From positions 3,035,809-3,099,808 of the forward strand of contig OX155962.1 in NCBI GenBank assembly GCA_944548615.1: 64,000 nt of DNA, in the 5' to 3' direction. Origin of the DNA: Micropterix aruncella. Taxonomy: Eukaryota; Arthropoda; Insecta; Lepidoptera; Micropterigidae. Position numbers and translations under genes: made by a program. Each line of letters begins with the position of its first letter. Position 1 is the first letter of the stretch. Below, one piece after another: positions 34,116 through 45,750 of the stretch. The notes beneath the pieces were generated by a model that ran no database searches, had not been told where the DNA came from, and saw nothing but the letters and a program-made list of their open reading frames with translations.

Positions 34116-35106
34116 TAATAATATAAATAACACAAAAATAGAGTAAACACCAGTAAGATACCTCAAATTTAAAAAACCCTACTAAAACTACTTTTTTTTG
34201 CACAGATTCTAAACGCGTGCTCGCAGGCGAACAGGAAGACTGCAGCAAGGTGTCAGGGGCGCAGGCTTTACCCACTCGGTACGAGAGTACGCCATTTTAT
34301 TTGAAAATTACTGTATACACTAGGATGCCCGCTTTAGGCCCTATGCCCGCTACAGGCCTCATTTCCCTATAAATGGACAGCTACTAACCTACTGCGTCAC
34401 TTAATAAAGGGAAGCATCTAAGCGGGAACCACGGGGTTTCTGCGATTGCCCCCATTTAGCTCTTCATTTTTCTTATTGGGTAATTCAATTTCCAGGTCAA
34501 TTCTACTGCTTAAGTTAATATTTATGCAAGCAATAAATCTAACGCTAATCATATATTGCAATAAAGGACGAAAGTAATTGCATGATGAACCATAAACAGC
34601 AGTTGTTGAGCGACCCTTTTTTGCGGTGCTTTTCGCGCCTTTATGAGAAATGGTCATCCATATATGCTAAAGGAAACTAGATTTTCGAATATATCTCAGA
34701 TCCCAATAATATAATGAAAAATGTAACATAACTTATTTAGAATCAGCAGAAAATTCTGTGCGGAAAGCAGCTATTTATGTAGTGCAGCTACTTTTATAAC
34801 TATAAATACAGTGTAATCCAGCTAAATACAGCTAAAAATACAGCGATTCATGTATACGTAAATGTGGTGTTTGTGGAGGTCGAGAAAAATCGATATATTC
34901 AATTGAGTAAACTAATCTTAGATAATATGTATATCATAACGCTGTCATAAAATAACAACTAGGTAACTCAAAAATTATGTTTTGGGTAATAAGCAGAAAG
35001 CCATTTTAACTATATTTAACGTTTTCCAAGCACGTAAAAACTATTTTAAAAAAAAATATATATTACAACATACATTTCACTGAAATGATCAAGACATCAT
35101 TTGGAG
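34116..35106. other. Unassigned stretch
   Basis: A GC-balanced patch at 34200-34380 and a 79-codon minus-strand ORF at 34418-34657, with no recognised domain. Otherwise AT-rich. Confidence 0.35.
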
Positions 35107-35719
35107 ATGTCGACTACAACGGGAAAACTGTCACCTCAGGAAGTTTTAACGATAATGATCGTTCTGTCTCCCGCGAGGTTAGGGTAGAAGACGATACCGC
35201 CAGAGGCCAATGCCTTACAGCGAGGCACTAGCAAGGTAATTTAGTAGGGCTTTCTCGTCCCTGGCTACCATTTTCGGCCAGATTTCTCCGGCCTCCCGAC
35301 TGATTACGGGTTCGAGGTCGCTCGCGCAGTCCTCTCCTTACGTAGCGGTGATTCAGTGTCTACCGAATCTGTCGCAGACCACGGCGTTCTTTGCCCGGCT
35401 GTTCATCCGGGAACGGATAACCGATTGGTACATTCAAGAGCAGTTGCCGTAAGGTTAATAACCACCCGCTCCATGGGAAACAAAGCCGTTTCTCAGTCAG
35501 AGTGCACAGACAGCCCGGTTATCAGTCAGAGTGCACAGTCTATTCGTTCGGCACGAGCGCCCGAAGGACGATTTTCAGGGTAACTGGCCTGCAGGCACTG
35601 AGTTGTACCCGGGCTCGCACTTCAGCGCGTAGGCTACCGGATGGGTGCTGACCTGTGAGTTGGGCCGACACTAAAACGTGGGTCTTAATGGCCCAACTGC
35701 ACTGGGCCCATTAGCTCCC
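35107..35719 (+). repeat. RS-A retroposon, copy A6, divergent
   Basis: It starts TGTCGACTACAACGGG and ends TGCACTGGGCCCATTAGC then TCCC. Internally it shows features between RS-A and RS-B and some deletions. Helix III is AACGAT/ATCGTT, again compensated relative to the others. No clear target duplication. Confidence 0.75.
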
Positions 35720-36172
35720 ATTATCTAAAGGGTAATTGTGGAGAATTTTATTTTTCAACATGCTAACTTGTGAAATATTTGTGTTGCCCCCCCCCCCCCT
35801 CCCCGATCTCCCCTATCGAACGATAAGGATATTAAATAAATAAAATAAAGTGACTTTAGCGGCTAGCAATCCATTGAACTGCACCGTGTGTGTTTGTGCA
35901 AACTGCGCGTCGTTGTAGCAGACTCGTCTGTCGCCTTTTTCTAGGTTTATCTGTATATTTTCTAAGATATGCCATTAAATTGCACTAGCAAAAAGTGGAC
36001 CCGTAAGCCACGAGAAAAAGTACTAGGCGCCATTATTAATTTAATCACGTATAGTGATATGAGCAGCCGGTGTAGCTGAAAGGCGGCAAAGAAAACGCAC
36101 CGAGCGAAGCCCAGTTTACTTTGCTTAGTTATAAGTAGTAAGCCAGCAGGCAGGCCTGTGTAATTATATACA
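35720..36172. other. Unassigned, may include the decayed upstream part of the R1-type LINE
   Basis: A C run at 35788 is followed by sequence in which a plus-strand reading near 35990-36170 hints at RT-like text with stops. I cannot delimit the LINE's 5' limit. Confidence 0.35.
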
Positions 36173-36656
36173 GAGGCCGCTCTTGTGCTGGCAGGTCTAT
36201 TGCCGGTGCATCTATTGGCTCTTGAAAAGAAGGCAAAATGGGGGTGCGAAATGAGCCCCGAAATGCTTAAGGAGGTAAAAGAGAGAAACTTGACAAACTG
36301 GCAGGGGGAATGGGACCACTCTGGCAAAGGCCCCTGGTCACACCGTCTAATATCTAATATTAAGACATGGATTGAAAGAAAGCATGGAACGCTAACATAC
36401 AAGATGGTGCAATACCTTACCGGCCACGGAGTATTCATGAATTATACCGCAGGCATCAAAAAAAGGGACAGTGCAAGCTGTATGTACTGCACTTGCACAA
36501 ATGACAACGCCGAGCATACCATATTTGTCTGCCCGAGATTCGAGATGGAAAGACAAGAGTTGCAGGCAAAAGCAGGAAGAATCATTTGTGTGGACGGTGT
36601 AGCCGCAGTAATGCTGCAGTCAAAAGAGGGATAGAGAATGGTCCAAGGATTCATGG
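36173..36656 (+). pseudogene. R1-clade LINE, ORF2 C-terminus, split by an LTR element
   Basis: The frame reads AALVLAGLLPVHLLALEKKA, a phrase typical of R1-type reverse transcriptases after the RT core. It continues with W...W and WIERKHGTLTYKMVQYLTGH. A C-x2-C-x8-H-x4-C finger follows (counted from 36185: Cys99, Cys102, His111, Cys116), then PRFEMERQEL. A TAG at 36632 breaks the frame. Beyond it the same frame runs to the LTR insertion at 36656 and resumes on the other side of that element. The LINE was therefore already present, and probably already dead, when the LTR element landed. No 28S rDNA flank is visible. Confidence 0.85.
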
Positions 36657-38287
36657 TGTAATGATATAAAATCGAACGCCTCCTGTCAAATAAAATACTT
36701 AATATCTAAACCAAACCAAAGCCATGTAAGCACACCTATTGCCATCTATACGCAGCAACGGGAAGGCAAGGTGAATGGTCTTCAAAGCGTAAAAGTAGTA
36801 ATTAGTCGATTCATTCATGATCCCAAAATTTAAATCAATTTCAAAACGTGTAGCGACATCTAGCGGGCAAAAAGCGAGAAATGTTACCGTCGATAAGCAG
36901 AGAACTGTAAGAAAATTTTACTGACGTGTCGGCAAGAATATAAAATATATTAAAATAAGATTAAAACTCAATAAAACAATAAAACGTTTATATATTCGTT
37001 AAAAATGAAGCGTAATAGCAATAAACCACTAAATAAAATAAAACTAAATAGGCTTTAGAGAAAAATAAAGGAAAAATCGATGATTAAAGAAACGCCGAAA
37101 TCACATACAAAAATGGGTCTTCAAAAGATGCATGATAGAAACACAGGATATTTAGAAAGATTTCAGCGACGACACGCACTATAGACGTAGTATAGAATAA
37201 GCACTATCCTCTGAAACGAAAGTAGAATCTGAAAACAGAATAAATAGTTAGCAATAGATTTAAATATCGCCGGGAACGAATTCGCAGCCGACCTCGAAGT
37301 GACAGTTCAATGTATGATTAAATTGTCGTACTTTTAACAAGAAAAATCGCCACTATAGACGATAATGCTAATTACAGCCGATATAGATAGAACACACAGT
37401 AGATAGACCTACTAGAATAAAGCCAATGAAATAAGCTATTTTATGAGGCAGAGCATATACTCTGTACGATAGTTTACAGGGAGAATTTAATGTTTGAAAC
37501 TGAATAAATGACGATTTGACGGAAAAATAAATCGGAATTAACCACGGCAAGAAAGTGTTGCCATGTTTTGACATCAAATAGAGTCGGAATATCGTACAAA
37601 TTTTTATCACTAGAGGCGCTGTAGTTCAGAAATAAAGGAAATTTTAAGGTGGACCACTAACAAAAAACAGACGAGCGTCTCAAGGAGCGTCATATGCATA
37701 TTTGGCGGGAAGTTTTGGAGGGAAAGCCATATCTAAAAAAACCGACGATAATACAAATATTAGAGTATACAGAACGAAGAAGCCAGTTAAAAAGGTCATA
37801 GGTGACATATTTTTAAAGGAAACGGATGAGTAATTTCGATGTAAAGAATTGTTTTCAAAATGGGTCACTGAAAAACCTAATAACGCCGAATAACTTTTTA
37901 TAAAAACCATATAGGATTATAGTAGAAAAAAAATGAATAATAATAGCCGTAATAGTTAATGAAATAGACATACTTTTTGGAAAAATATACACGTACCTTT
38001 AGAAGCACATAGCGCCGCGAGGAGGCAACATAAAATTAATAAATATGCAGAAATTAGATGCTGGGGATACAGATTATAAGGGAAAAATAGGGAAATCAGC
38101 TCAAATGAGTGAATTAAAGAAATAAGAGTGCAAAAATAGCTCGATGTGCACGAAATGGTACGGAACCCCAATGCGGAAAAACGATAGTTGGTAACCAGAC
38201 AGAAAAAGCATGATGGCCGCGTTATTTTGCATAGGAAGGGGGTGAAAAGCACATCTAAAAATGGAGAAATTGCCGTATTTTGAAGGG

Positions 38288-38327
38288 TATAAAAAGGCGG
38301 TGGGCGATGCCAAAATCAATTCAGTTT
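38288..38327 (+). promoter_or_regulatory. Candidate LTR core promoter (TATA box and initiator)
   Basis: TATAAAAA at 38288-38295 is followed 33 bp later by TCAGTTT (38321), the arthropod initiator consensus. The start site would be the A at 38323. No downstream promoter element fits at +28. The same pair exists in the 3' LTR at 47382 and 47415. This is a motif-based prediction. Confidence 0.55.
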
Positions 38328-38409
38328 ACCAGGAGATCCACCGCGTAATAACCTCGTCACCCAAACGTCGAAAAAGTGCCGGAAAATGTAAAAGTTCAAG
38401 TTAAAACGA

Positions 38410-38442
38410 GGGAATGTGGGCAGAAATGCTGTCCACATTCCC
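38410..38442 (+). other. 14-bp hairpin in the predicted leader
   Basis: GGGAATGTGG, G, CAG pairs with CTG, T, CCACATTCCC around the loop AAATG. There are 13 Watson-Crick pairs and one G-U pair. It begins about 88 nt after the predicted start site, so it would lie in R at both ends of the transcript. The 3' LTR copy is at 47504-47536. A role in packaging or transcription control is possible but untested. Confidence 0.7.
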
Positions 38443-40605
38443 ATAAAAAATCATGTAGAATCTAAGTGAAGTTTTTTTAACACATATTTATTTTATTAGA
38501 AGCGGTACATCAAATATTTGGCGGGAAAGCCAACAAAATTAAACAGTGCTAAAAATTCGCCGAGAGATCGACGTAATAACAGTAAAAACCCTTTATAAGC
38601 GACGCCACGTACATCAATTATTTGGCGGGAAAGCAACAATATTAACCAGTGCTAAGATTCGACGAAAAATCGACTTAATAACAGTAAAAAACACATTTAT
38701 ATAGACGCTACGTACATCAAATTTTGGCGGGAAAACATAAGCATGCAGAATCAAATAGTAGCAAGATAGAAGAAAAATTAAAGATATTCTTTTTAAATAA
38801 ACATTCACGAGGAGATCATATAAATGAACCAAGACAGACATTCGCAATAGATTTCGAATCACAAAGACAACTTCAAATCAATTACATCTTTCAACAGAAC
38901 GGGGCGAAAACAATCGTACGAGACGGCCGACATCCCTACGATGCAGCTGTCAAAATTTAAAAAACAGTTTGTTGTTGTTATGTGTTAGTTATTAAGAAGT
39001 GTATAAAGGTGTTAAATTAGTGTAAGGTATGTGATATTGGATTGGATGGCTGCTTAATACAAGTAAGATTGTTCAAATTATTATAATTGCAGTATATCCG
39101 TGCGTTATAACTGCCGAAGCTGGCCATACTATAAAACTTGTTATTGTTGATAGTTTTTTTTAATATTTTAAGCAAATATGTATGTGTTATAAGTATGAAT
39201 AACAAATGCGTCTTAGACTGTTTCGCGCCATAATTGAAATAGAAAGCCAATACCATCTGCTTTTCGTACTGCCGCTACTACATTGTTAGCGTGAACCTTT
39301 TTTTTATAAGGCCAGTACTTGATTGGGACTGCAGGCCGTCAATAAAAGACGAAGCCTCATTGATTGAGATACTTGAAACTGCCTGGTTTCACGTGAGACA
39401 AAGTCCGTGAACCAGCGTAGCGATAAATTTAGTAAGAAATGTATATACGTATGTCGTAATTGATTCGACATACCCATTAATTTAGGATATGATAAGTTTT
39501 TTTGTGCTATATTGCGTATTGTCATATTATCATGTTATTGTTATTTAATGCAAAGCTACAAAGAGAGCCATAATATATGTAAATGAATTGTATAAACTAA
39601 AAATTTTATTTTACAATATATCGAATATTTTGCCGGAAAAAGTGTTCATATTTTTTAATCAAAAGAATACCATACCTGAGAATACAAATAGACTGAGCTA
39701 AATCATAAGTAGAAGTTGATTTGATAGATCAGATGCAGCACTAAAGGATGGACGAACGCAGTAAAGGGATACGCGAGATTGGCGCCTTAGTATAAATTTA
39801 TCTCGTAATCCAATAAATATATAAGAAAAATAACTCCTGAGTTCACGACGCACTGACAGAAGACTGTAGCATCCGTCAGTGTGATAAATAGTGCAGCGAC
39901 AAATCAAACAAAGTCCGATATTCAGTAATGATCAACAGCGTACTTATAAGGACATTATAAAAAAATCCCAGCTGATTGGAGCAATCGTCAATCGATATTG
40001 AGAAAGTGACTTAAAACTGTTAGCATACATTGATCTGGAAGTATTTAACTATAGAACACCTTTGATAATCCCCTAGATAGGAATTGTGTCATAGAACATC
40101 AAAAAATCAATATTTCTCATCGAGACGAGATCTTAAAAGTGTATGTTACAAGCCGATCCTAATTTATAAACCTCAAATTGAATCAAACTATCTAAAACCA
40201 AGTGCATAAGGGTCTAACAAATTGGTCTAGACACATAGAATACTCCTTATTATTCTTCTTCTTCTTTTGGAGAATACATTTTAGTCAGGACAGGAGAATT
40301 TCATATATGAAGGAGCACGTACAAGAGGAAACAGGGCTATTGAATTAAAATCTCTATTCTCTGCATACTTTGAATATCTTTATACATATATTAGCATCAT
40401 CCTCTTCTTTCTAGTCACTTCTCCGTTCAATTTTACCTTCTTCATCAAGCGCTTATCGCTGATGACACATCGCGCGCACGTTTAAGTAACAAGTATTGAT
40501 AAATATTATTATTATTGAATAATATTAATTAATGTTAGTGTTAATAATATTAATAAATATATTAATATTAATATTAATAATATTAATAAATATATTAAAA
40601 AATAT

Positions 40606-40785
40606 CGCTACAAAATGGCTTGCCCAAAGTGTGGCCAATCATGATCATTGCGAGATATTGTCGTCTGACATCTTACATCGTACATTATACACATTAAATT
40701 AAATTAAAAGTAAATAGGATTATCACAAGATAATAAATATAGAAAAAACCAACGCTACCAAATTGGCAACCCAACTAGTGGGGCC
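40606..40785 (+). repeat. Two relic LTR-end/primer-site junctions inside the LTR
   Basis: CGCTACA followed by AAATGGCTTGCCCAA and GTGGCC (40606-40636), and CGCTACC followed by AAATTGGCAACCCAA and GTGGGGCC (40753-40785), both mirror the true junction at 40865-40894. Spacing is 147 and 112 bp. The AAGATAATAAATA text before the second copy also recurs before the real end. They look like former LTR borders swallowed as the LTR grew. Confidence 0.7.
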
Positions 40786-40871
40786 ACACAAAATAATATA
40801 TAAATTAAAAATAAATTACAAACAAATAATAAGATAATAAATAAATAACAAATAAAAATAAAAACGCTACA

Positions 40872-40894
40872 AAATGCCGACCCAACGCGGGGCC
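40872..40894 (+). other. Candidate primer binding site
   Basis: TGCCGACCCAACGCGGGGCC starts three bases after the 5' LTR end. Primer sites normally start TGG, to pair with a tRNA CCA end. Here it is TGC, whereas both relic copies have TGG. The primer tRNA is not assigned. Confidence 0.5.
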
Positions 40895-41541
40895 TGATTA
40901 AAACATTTTAAAGTGAACGGGAACTACTTAGTAGAACATAAACATAGTAATAATTAATACTTTTGAATAAATATCGTTCGTTCATCGGTGAGGCTAATAA
41001 ATATATAGATACTATCATTGGAGGATACTATCATTGGATGTTAATACATGTATATATTGGTTCTTTTTGTGAGTTTTGGCGAGGAATTTGAAATTTCACT
41101 CGCGAATATTTTATTGTTTGCTTGTTTGTTTTTTGAGTGTTGACGATAAGGTCGCACCACATATATGATAAATGTTAAGTTGTAATTACTATCTAGCAAA
41201 TACTATAATATTGTTTTTCTGTGTTACGGTGATACCATCGCACAGATCATCTTGAATGTTTTGATGTTATCTTGTTAAATATTTGCAATATTAGCAAGTC
41301 GTTATATCAGAGGTTGATTATAAGATATATAAGATTATAAGATATAATAATAAACCCCGTTCTGCGAAAGTGCGAATTAATCTTTTTATGCGAATCTTAA
41401 TTATTAATTTTCTTTATAAATGTTCTGTCTTGTCTGCATAAATTGTTATAATATCATCTCGTGAATTGCAAAATAAATATAAAATATTATAATAATAAAT
41501 AAAAAGATTTCCAATATAGAAAAATAATAACAATATAAATA

Positions 41542-42828
41542 ATGTCGTATACCGCATCAACGTCAAAAAGACGTCGACTAGCATTAGATATTGAGCAGGG
41601 CCGTATTAGGAGCATGTTCGATAGAGATGTTAGTCCGCATAATTCCTTATATGAGTTTAATAGATTAGCAGAGCAAGCAGCTGATCAGGCTTTTATAGAT
41701 AAGGAAAGAGAGAATATGGCTAATATAATAAAAAATTTAGAAGAACAGTTGAAGGAGGCAACGATAAATAATAATAATATCGCTTTAAATGAAAATAATA
41801 CAAATAAAATAATAAAGCAGGAAGGTGCATATGTGCCACCGACTGCGGGAAATATAAATGATGTGTTTCGTTGGGGAATTAAGTTTACCGGGGAAGGATC
41901 AGTATTGGATTTCATTGAGACGTGCGAGGATAGATTGAGGTCTCGACGCGTTAGCGGAAATACATTAGTAGAATCATTTACCGAATTATTAACTGGACCC
42001 GCATTGAAATGGTTTCGTTCAATGAGAACCGATCAGTTGACATGGTCCGAGTTAAAGAGGAAGTTAATCGAGCGTTTTGAAGCTTTGAACTACCAAATTA
42101 AAATGGATAGTCACATAAGAAATCTTAAACAAAAGCCCCAACAGAGCATAGAAGAGTATATGACCGAGGTTAGAGGTTTCAACGCACTATTGCGTGAACC
42201 AATAAAAGATACAATTTTATTAGAAATACTAAAAATAAATGTTGCCGATCGTTATAAGCCCATATTAGGCGCACAAATTCTGACTACTGTCGAAGAGCTC
42301 GTAAAGTATGCGAAAAACTTTGAGCAATACATAAATAAAGAGGAAGTTAACCCAATTAAAGAAGTATATCGCGGAAATTATAAGAAACCGATGGTCGCAG
42401 CGGTTATAGAAAAGAATAACTATAATCAAAATAAGCGCTATAATGACTTTCCTAGGAATGACCAGCGCAATACAAATGATATGCCGTTTAACAATAATAG
42501 ATTCCAAACATCAGGTAGAGGGCGCGGAAACATGAATCGTGGGCGCGGGGGATATAACTTCTCCGGACAGAGTAGAATTGGGAACGAGATTAGATGTTTG
42601 AAATGTGAGGAAGTAGGTCATCACTTCACCACATGCCGGCAAATAAGGGGTAAAATCTGTTTCGGGTGTCGTGCTGAGGGCGTGACGAAATTTGAATGCG
42701 CCCGATGCAATAATAATAAGGGGATATCAAATATAAATAATATAAATAGAACGTCGGGAGATGTAAAGAACGATCAAGATTCGGTAGTGAGATCAGTCTC
42801 TCGTCAGGAGAATTCGGGAAACGAATAG
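41542..42828 (+). CDS. gag: Gag polyprotein, Ty3/gypsy type
   Basis: The 428-residue structural protein would assemble the cytoplasmic particle and bind the element's RNA. Residues 1-100 are a polar, coiled-coil-like N-terminus with an Asn-rich linker (75-90). Residues 105-265 fit the retrotransposon Gag/capsid domain, marked by GPALKWF (152-158), LTWSELKRKLIERF (166-179) and SIEEYMTEVRGFN (202-214). An Arg/Gly box (325-337) precedes the nucleocapsid. The first zinc knuckle is intact (Cys352, Cys355, His360, Cys365). The second has Val381 where His is expected (Cys373, Cys376, Cys386), so it may not bind zinc. The reading frame is undamaged, which suggests it is still used. The first ATG is 670 bp after the LTR. 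No pol follows. Confidence 0.92.
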   Translation: MSYTASTSKRRRLALDIEQGRIRSMFDRDVSPHNSLYEFNRLAEQAADQAFIDKERENMANIIKNLEEQLKEATINNNNIALNENNTNKIIKQEGAYVPPTAGNINDVFRWGIKFTGEGSVLDFIETCEDRLRSRRVSGNTLVESFTELLTGPALKWFRSMRTDQLTWSELKRKLIERFEALNYQIKMDSHIRNLKQKPQQSIEEYMTEVRGFNALLREPIKDTILLEILKINVADRYKPILGAQILTTVEELVKYAKNFEQYINKEEVNPIKEVYRGNYKKPMVAAVIEKNNYNQNKRYNDFPRNDQRNTNDMPFNNNRFQTSGRGRGNMNRGRGGYNFSGQSRIGNEIRCLKCEEVGHHFTTCRQIRGKICFGCRAEGVTKFECARCNNNKGISNINNINRTSGDVKNDQDSVVRSVSRQENSGNE

Positions 42829-45737
42829 AAGGCACTCCGTTAGGAAGGTCATATCAAAGATTTAATGAAGGTTAGCGGACGGTGTTAAAACTTACAAGTT
42901 ATTATATATACATAGAGTGCAAAGATAATGTCATTATTATTATAGAGCAGAGATACGCAACCTTTTGTTAAAATATATTTTAAAATGCCTAATTTTATTC
43001 AGCGCTACTAATAGTGACTGACGATTAATAATTTATTATGATGTTCTTTTAAGGGACATAACCATAAGTAGTTTGCTTGTATTATATGAATAGTCAATGA
43101 ATTATATTATAGTAAACATACCATTTAATTACTACCTATCAGTAACTTGTAACAATATTCATTCCATCCTGACCCGCATCCTATTCATAATCCTCAACCA
43201 CCAATCCTACTCACATTCCTCAACTACCAACTCCATTATTCCACAAACCTTACTTACACTGTACTGAAACGTTTTAACTTTTTGAGTCGTCATTAAAAAT
43301 TTGCTTTTAAGCAAGGCGTTGACATTTCATAGGACAAGAAGATAATTAGTTTAAAGTAGTTACACATAATTAAATATATATGTATGTATATAAATATATA
43401 TATATATATATACATACATATACTATATGACAGAGGGAGTTAGCAACATCCGCTAATCAAAATATCATTAGAGAAGGGAAATTTAAAAACATTATAATAT
43501 AAATAATAGTGGACAATATGTCTCACTACATAATAAATATATAAATAAATAAATTAAAGATAGACATCACGTAGTCGAAGTCAACGACACCGGAGGTTAA
43601 CGACAATAATAGTTAAACCTAAAGGGTATTTTAATAATATAATAATAATAAATAACCATATACGGAATAACGTTGATTATATACCGTAAAATAATGAGGA
43701 TGAAAATATGTTCTGTGGTAAAATTTTATAATAATGAAGTTTTGCGTGGTATAAGCCGCGACAAGAGATAAATATATTTTTTTGTTATCAAGATGTTTTA
43801 GAGTAGTTAAATATGGAAATATAATAGAGACAAATATTATGATAAAAATATAATAACGTGTGCCATATAGTACATGTCCGGTTATCAATGTATATGGAGG
43901 ATAACAAATATATGTTTAATAAGTATTAGGGAGCTAAACCTTATACCATAATATATATACGTATGTCATATAACATACGTACGGTTATCGATTTGTAGGG
44001 AGGATAACGATATATAAAGATAACAACGATGTGGCAGTAAATGATCTTGGGTTGATAATGATGATTTTTCGGTGGGTCTGAAGACTGACATGTCGGCGAA
44101 CAAGCCATAGGACTGCAGGGCTAGGACGGATGTTTTTTTGTTAGGAGTTTATAATAGGAGTGATTCATGACGCTCCGGAATGCCTGGTGACGGTTTAAAT
44201 AGGTTCGTCCAATAATCCGAAGCGCAGGGTTCCAAAATAATGCAACGAGTTGAGTGCGTTGGCATTTTCCCCAGGGCTGCTAGATAAGGAGATAATATTC
44301 GATTATAGGCTGATATGGGTCCTCTCACGAGCTCGTGTAGATTGGGACGGGGGTTTTGGAAGATAGGAGATATAATAATTATTATCTATAATATGTAGTT
44401 GAGAAGTTGAAATAGATATATAGAAGTTTCTAAATTAGTTTAAATATTGGAGGAGATATACAGTAACGTTCCAAAAGAATGAGGCGAAGTATGAAGACGC
44501 AATTTTAACTTAAAAATATCTAACATGAGATGGAGACGATGACGGGTTGTAATTTTGGTATGAAGAGATGTATGAAGAAGATACACGAAAGGGAATGGAT
44601 GAAAGATAGTATCTTAAAAGGATAAGAGAACATCCCGGATTCTGACTTATTACATGAGAAGTAGCTTCAACATAAAAAAATCTGATATCAATAAATGCAC
44701 AGCAATAGTCCAGTTTAGTATACATACGTTAGATTAACCATAATTTATCTATACAGACGGTGTAAGTTCGGCGTGAAAATTCATACCAGTTATAATATTT
44801 TTTTAAAATATGATATATCCCATGCTTAGGTACGAACTTTGGTTTGTACGTCAAGGTCGAGTACTCAGGTCAGTGGCCTAGGGCGAATATTTAATTATAG
44901 TACCCAAGAGACTCGCCATGGCATTCGCATATTCAACATAGTTAGTGAGTTAGACAGAATAAAGTTTCAGGTGACGCCCGTGTAAGGATTTAAAAATTCA
45001 TCGGTTAGCGCACGCGTGATTCGGAGAAAGAAATGAAATTAATTTAGACTTTTCAACGGAAGGAAGTAGTATTTATATATAACTATATTATTGATAATAT
45101 AGCGAGAGAGATGAAACAAGTAGGCGGAGATGTGATCGAGGACTCGGAAGTAATTCTGTTGAGCAGGTGCACATTGAAGTGAAGGAGAGAGATTGAAAGT
45201 TGGATTATTATCATACGTATATCAATATTATTAATATATGATACTGAGAATTTATAATTTTTTTTAAGGGAATAAAGCAGTGGTTGCTCTAAAAATAATC
45301 AAATTAGAATGTTATTGAATACAAGTAGATCAATTATACCACAGAACATAACATAACGAACTCAAATATAATATAATATGATGAACACAAAGTATAATAC
45401 GATGCGTTGAATTTAAAGTATAACATAATATGATGAAAGCTGGAGATAAATATAGGATATAACCTGAATGAGGAGATGTAATAAAATAAAAAAAGGATGA
45501 ATACATAATCTAAATAAATATAATGAGGATAATATAAGGGGGATTTATAAATATGATGACACATCAATAGACATAATATCAAATAAAATAATATAGTTCA
45601 AAATGGGAGATAAGAAATAATAAGAGAGCGACATGAAGCGATAACAAAATATTTTTATAACCCAAGAGCTAAAGTAAGAACTGGTTGACTACACGTATGA
45701 TGAAGTCACGTGGTTCCTCGAGGGCGAGCAACGATCT
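42829..45737 (+). other. Internal non-coding region of the Gag-only element
   Basis: About 2.9 kb where pol should be. It is AT-rich, with a short (TA)n/(TATG)n patch near 43375-43425. No frame longer than about 85 codons and no RT, protease or integrase motif was seen on either strand. The region may be replacement sequence rather than decayed pol, since no pol relic can be read. Confidence 0.75.
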
Positions 45738-45750
45738 GGGGAGGGGGTAT
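45738..45750 (+). other. Polypurine tract
   Basis: GGGGAGGGGG followed by TAT lies directly before the 3' LTR, the expected site for plus-strand priming. Confidence 0.8.

Larger units (their letters stand above)
37701..38734 (+). promoter_or_regulatory. Four E2F-consensus motifs, three in a ~103-bp tandem block
   Basis: TTTGGCGGGAA occurs at 37701-37711, and TTTGGCGGGAAA at 38517-38528, 38621-38632 and 38723-38734. The last three belong to a tandem repeat whose unit also contains TACATCAA, AGTGCTAA and TAATAACAGTAAAAA. The word equals the classical E2F/DP binding site, so cell-cycle-linked expression is a reasonable hypothesis. The 3' LTR copies are at 46795, 47611, 47715 and 47817. Confidence 0.6.
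36657..40871 (+). repeat. 5' LTR (4,215 bp)
   Basis: It starts TGTAATGATATAAAATCG and ends AAAAACGCTACA. By the promoter candidate at 38288, U3 would be about 1.67 kb and R plus U5 about 2.5 kb. It contains a TATA/initiator pair, a strong hairpin, four E2F-like motifs in a partly tandem block, and two degraded copies of its own end plus primer site near 40606 and 40753. Minus-strand ORFs of 70-98 codons in it are AT-rich and look like chance. Confidence 0.93.

Noticed and set aside
37368..39907. Minus-strand ORFs in the LTR, each present again 9,094 bp later
   Set aside because: Their exact repetition is due to the LTR duplication, not to selection. They are AT-rich, overlap each other and have no motif.
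42829..45737. Decayed pol gene after gag
   Set aside because: No protease, RT, RNase H or integrase motif was readable in any frame, even allowing for frameshifts.
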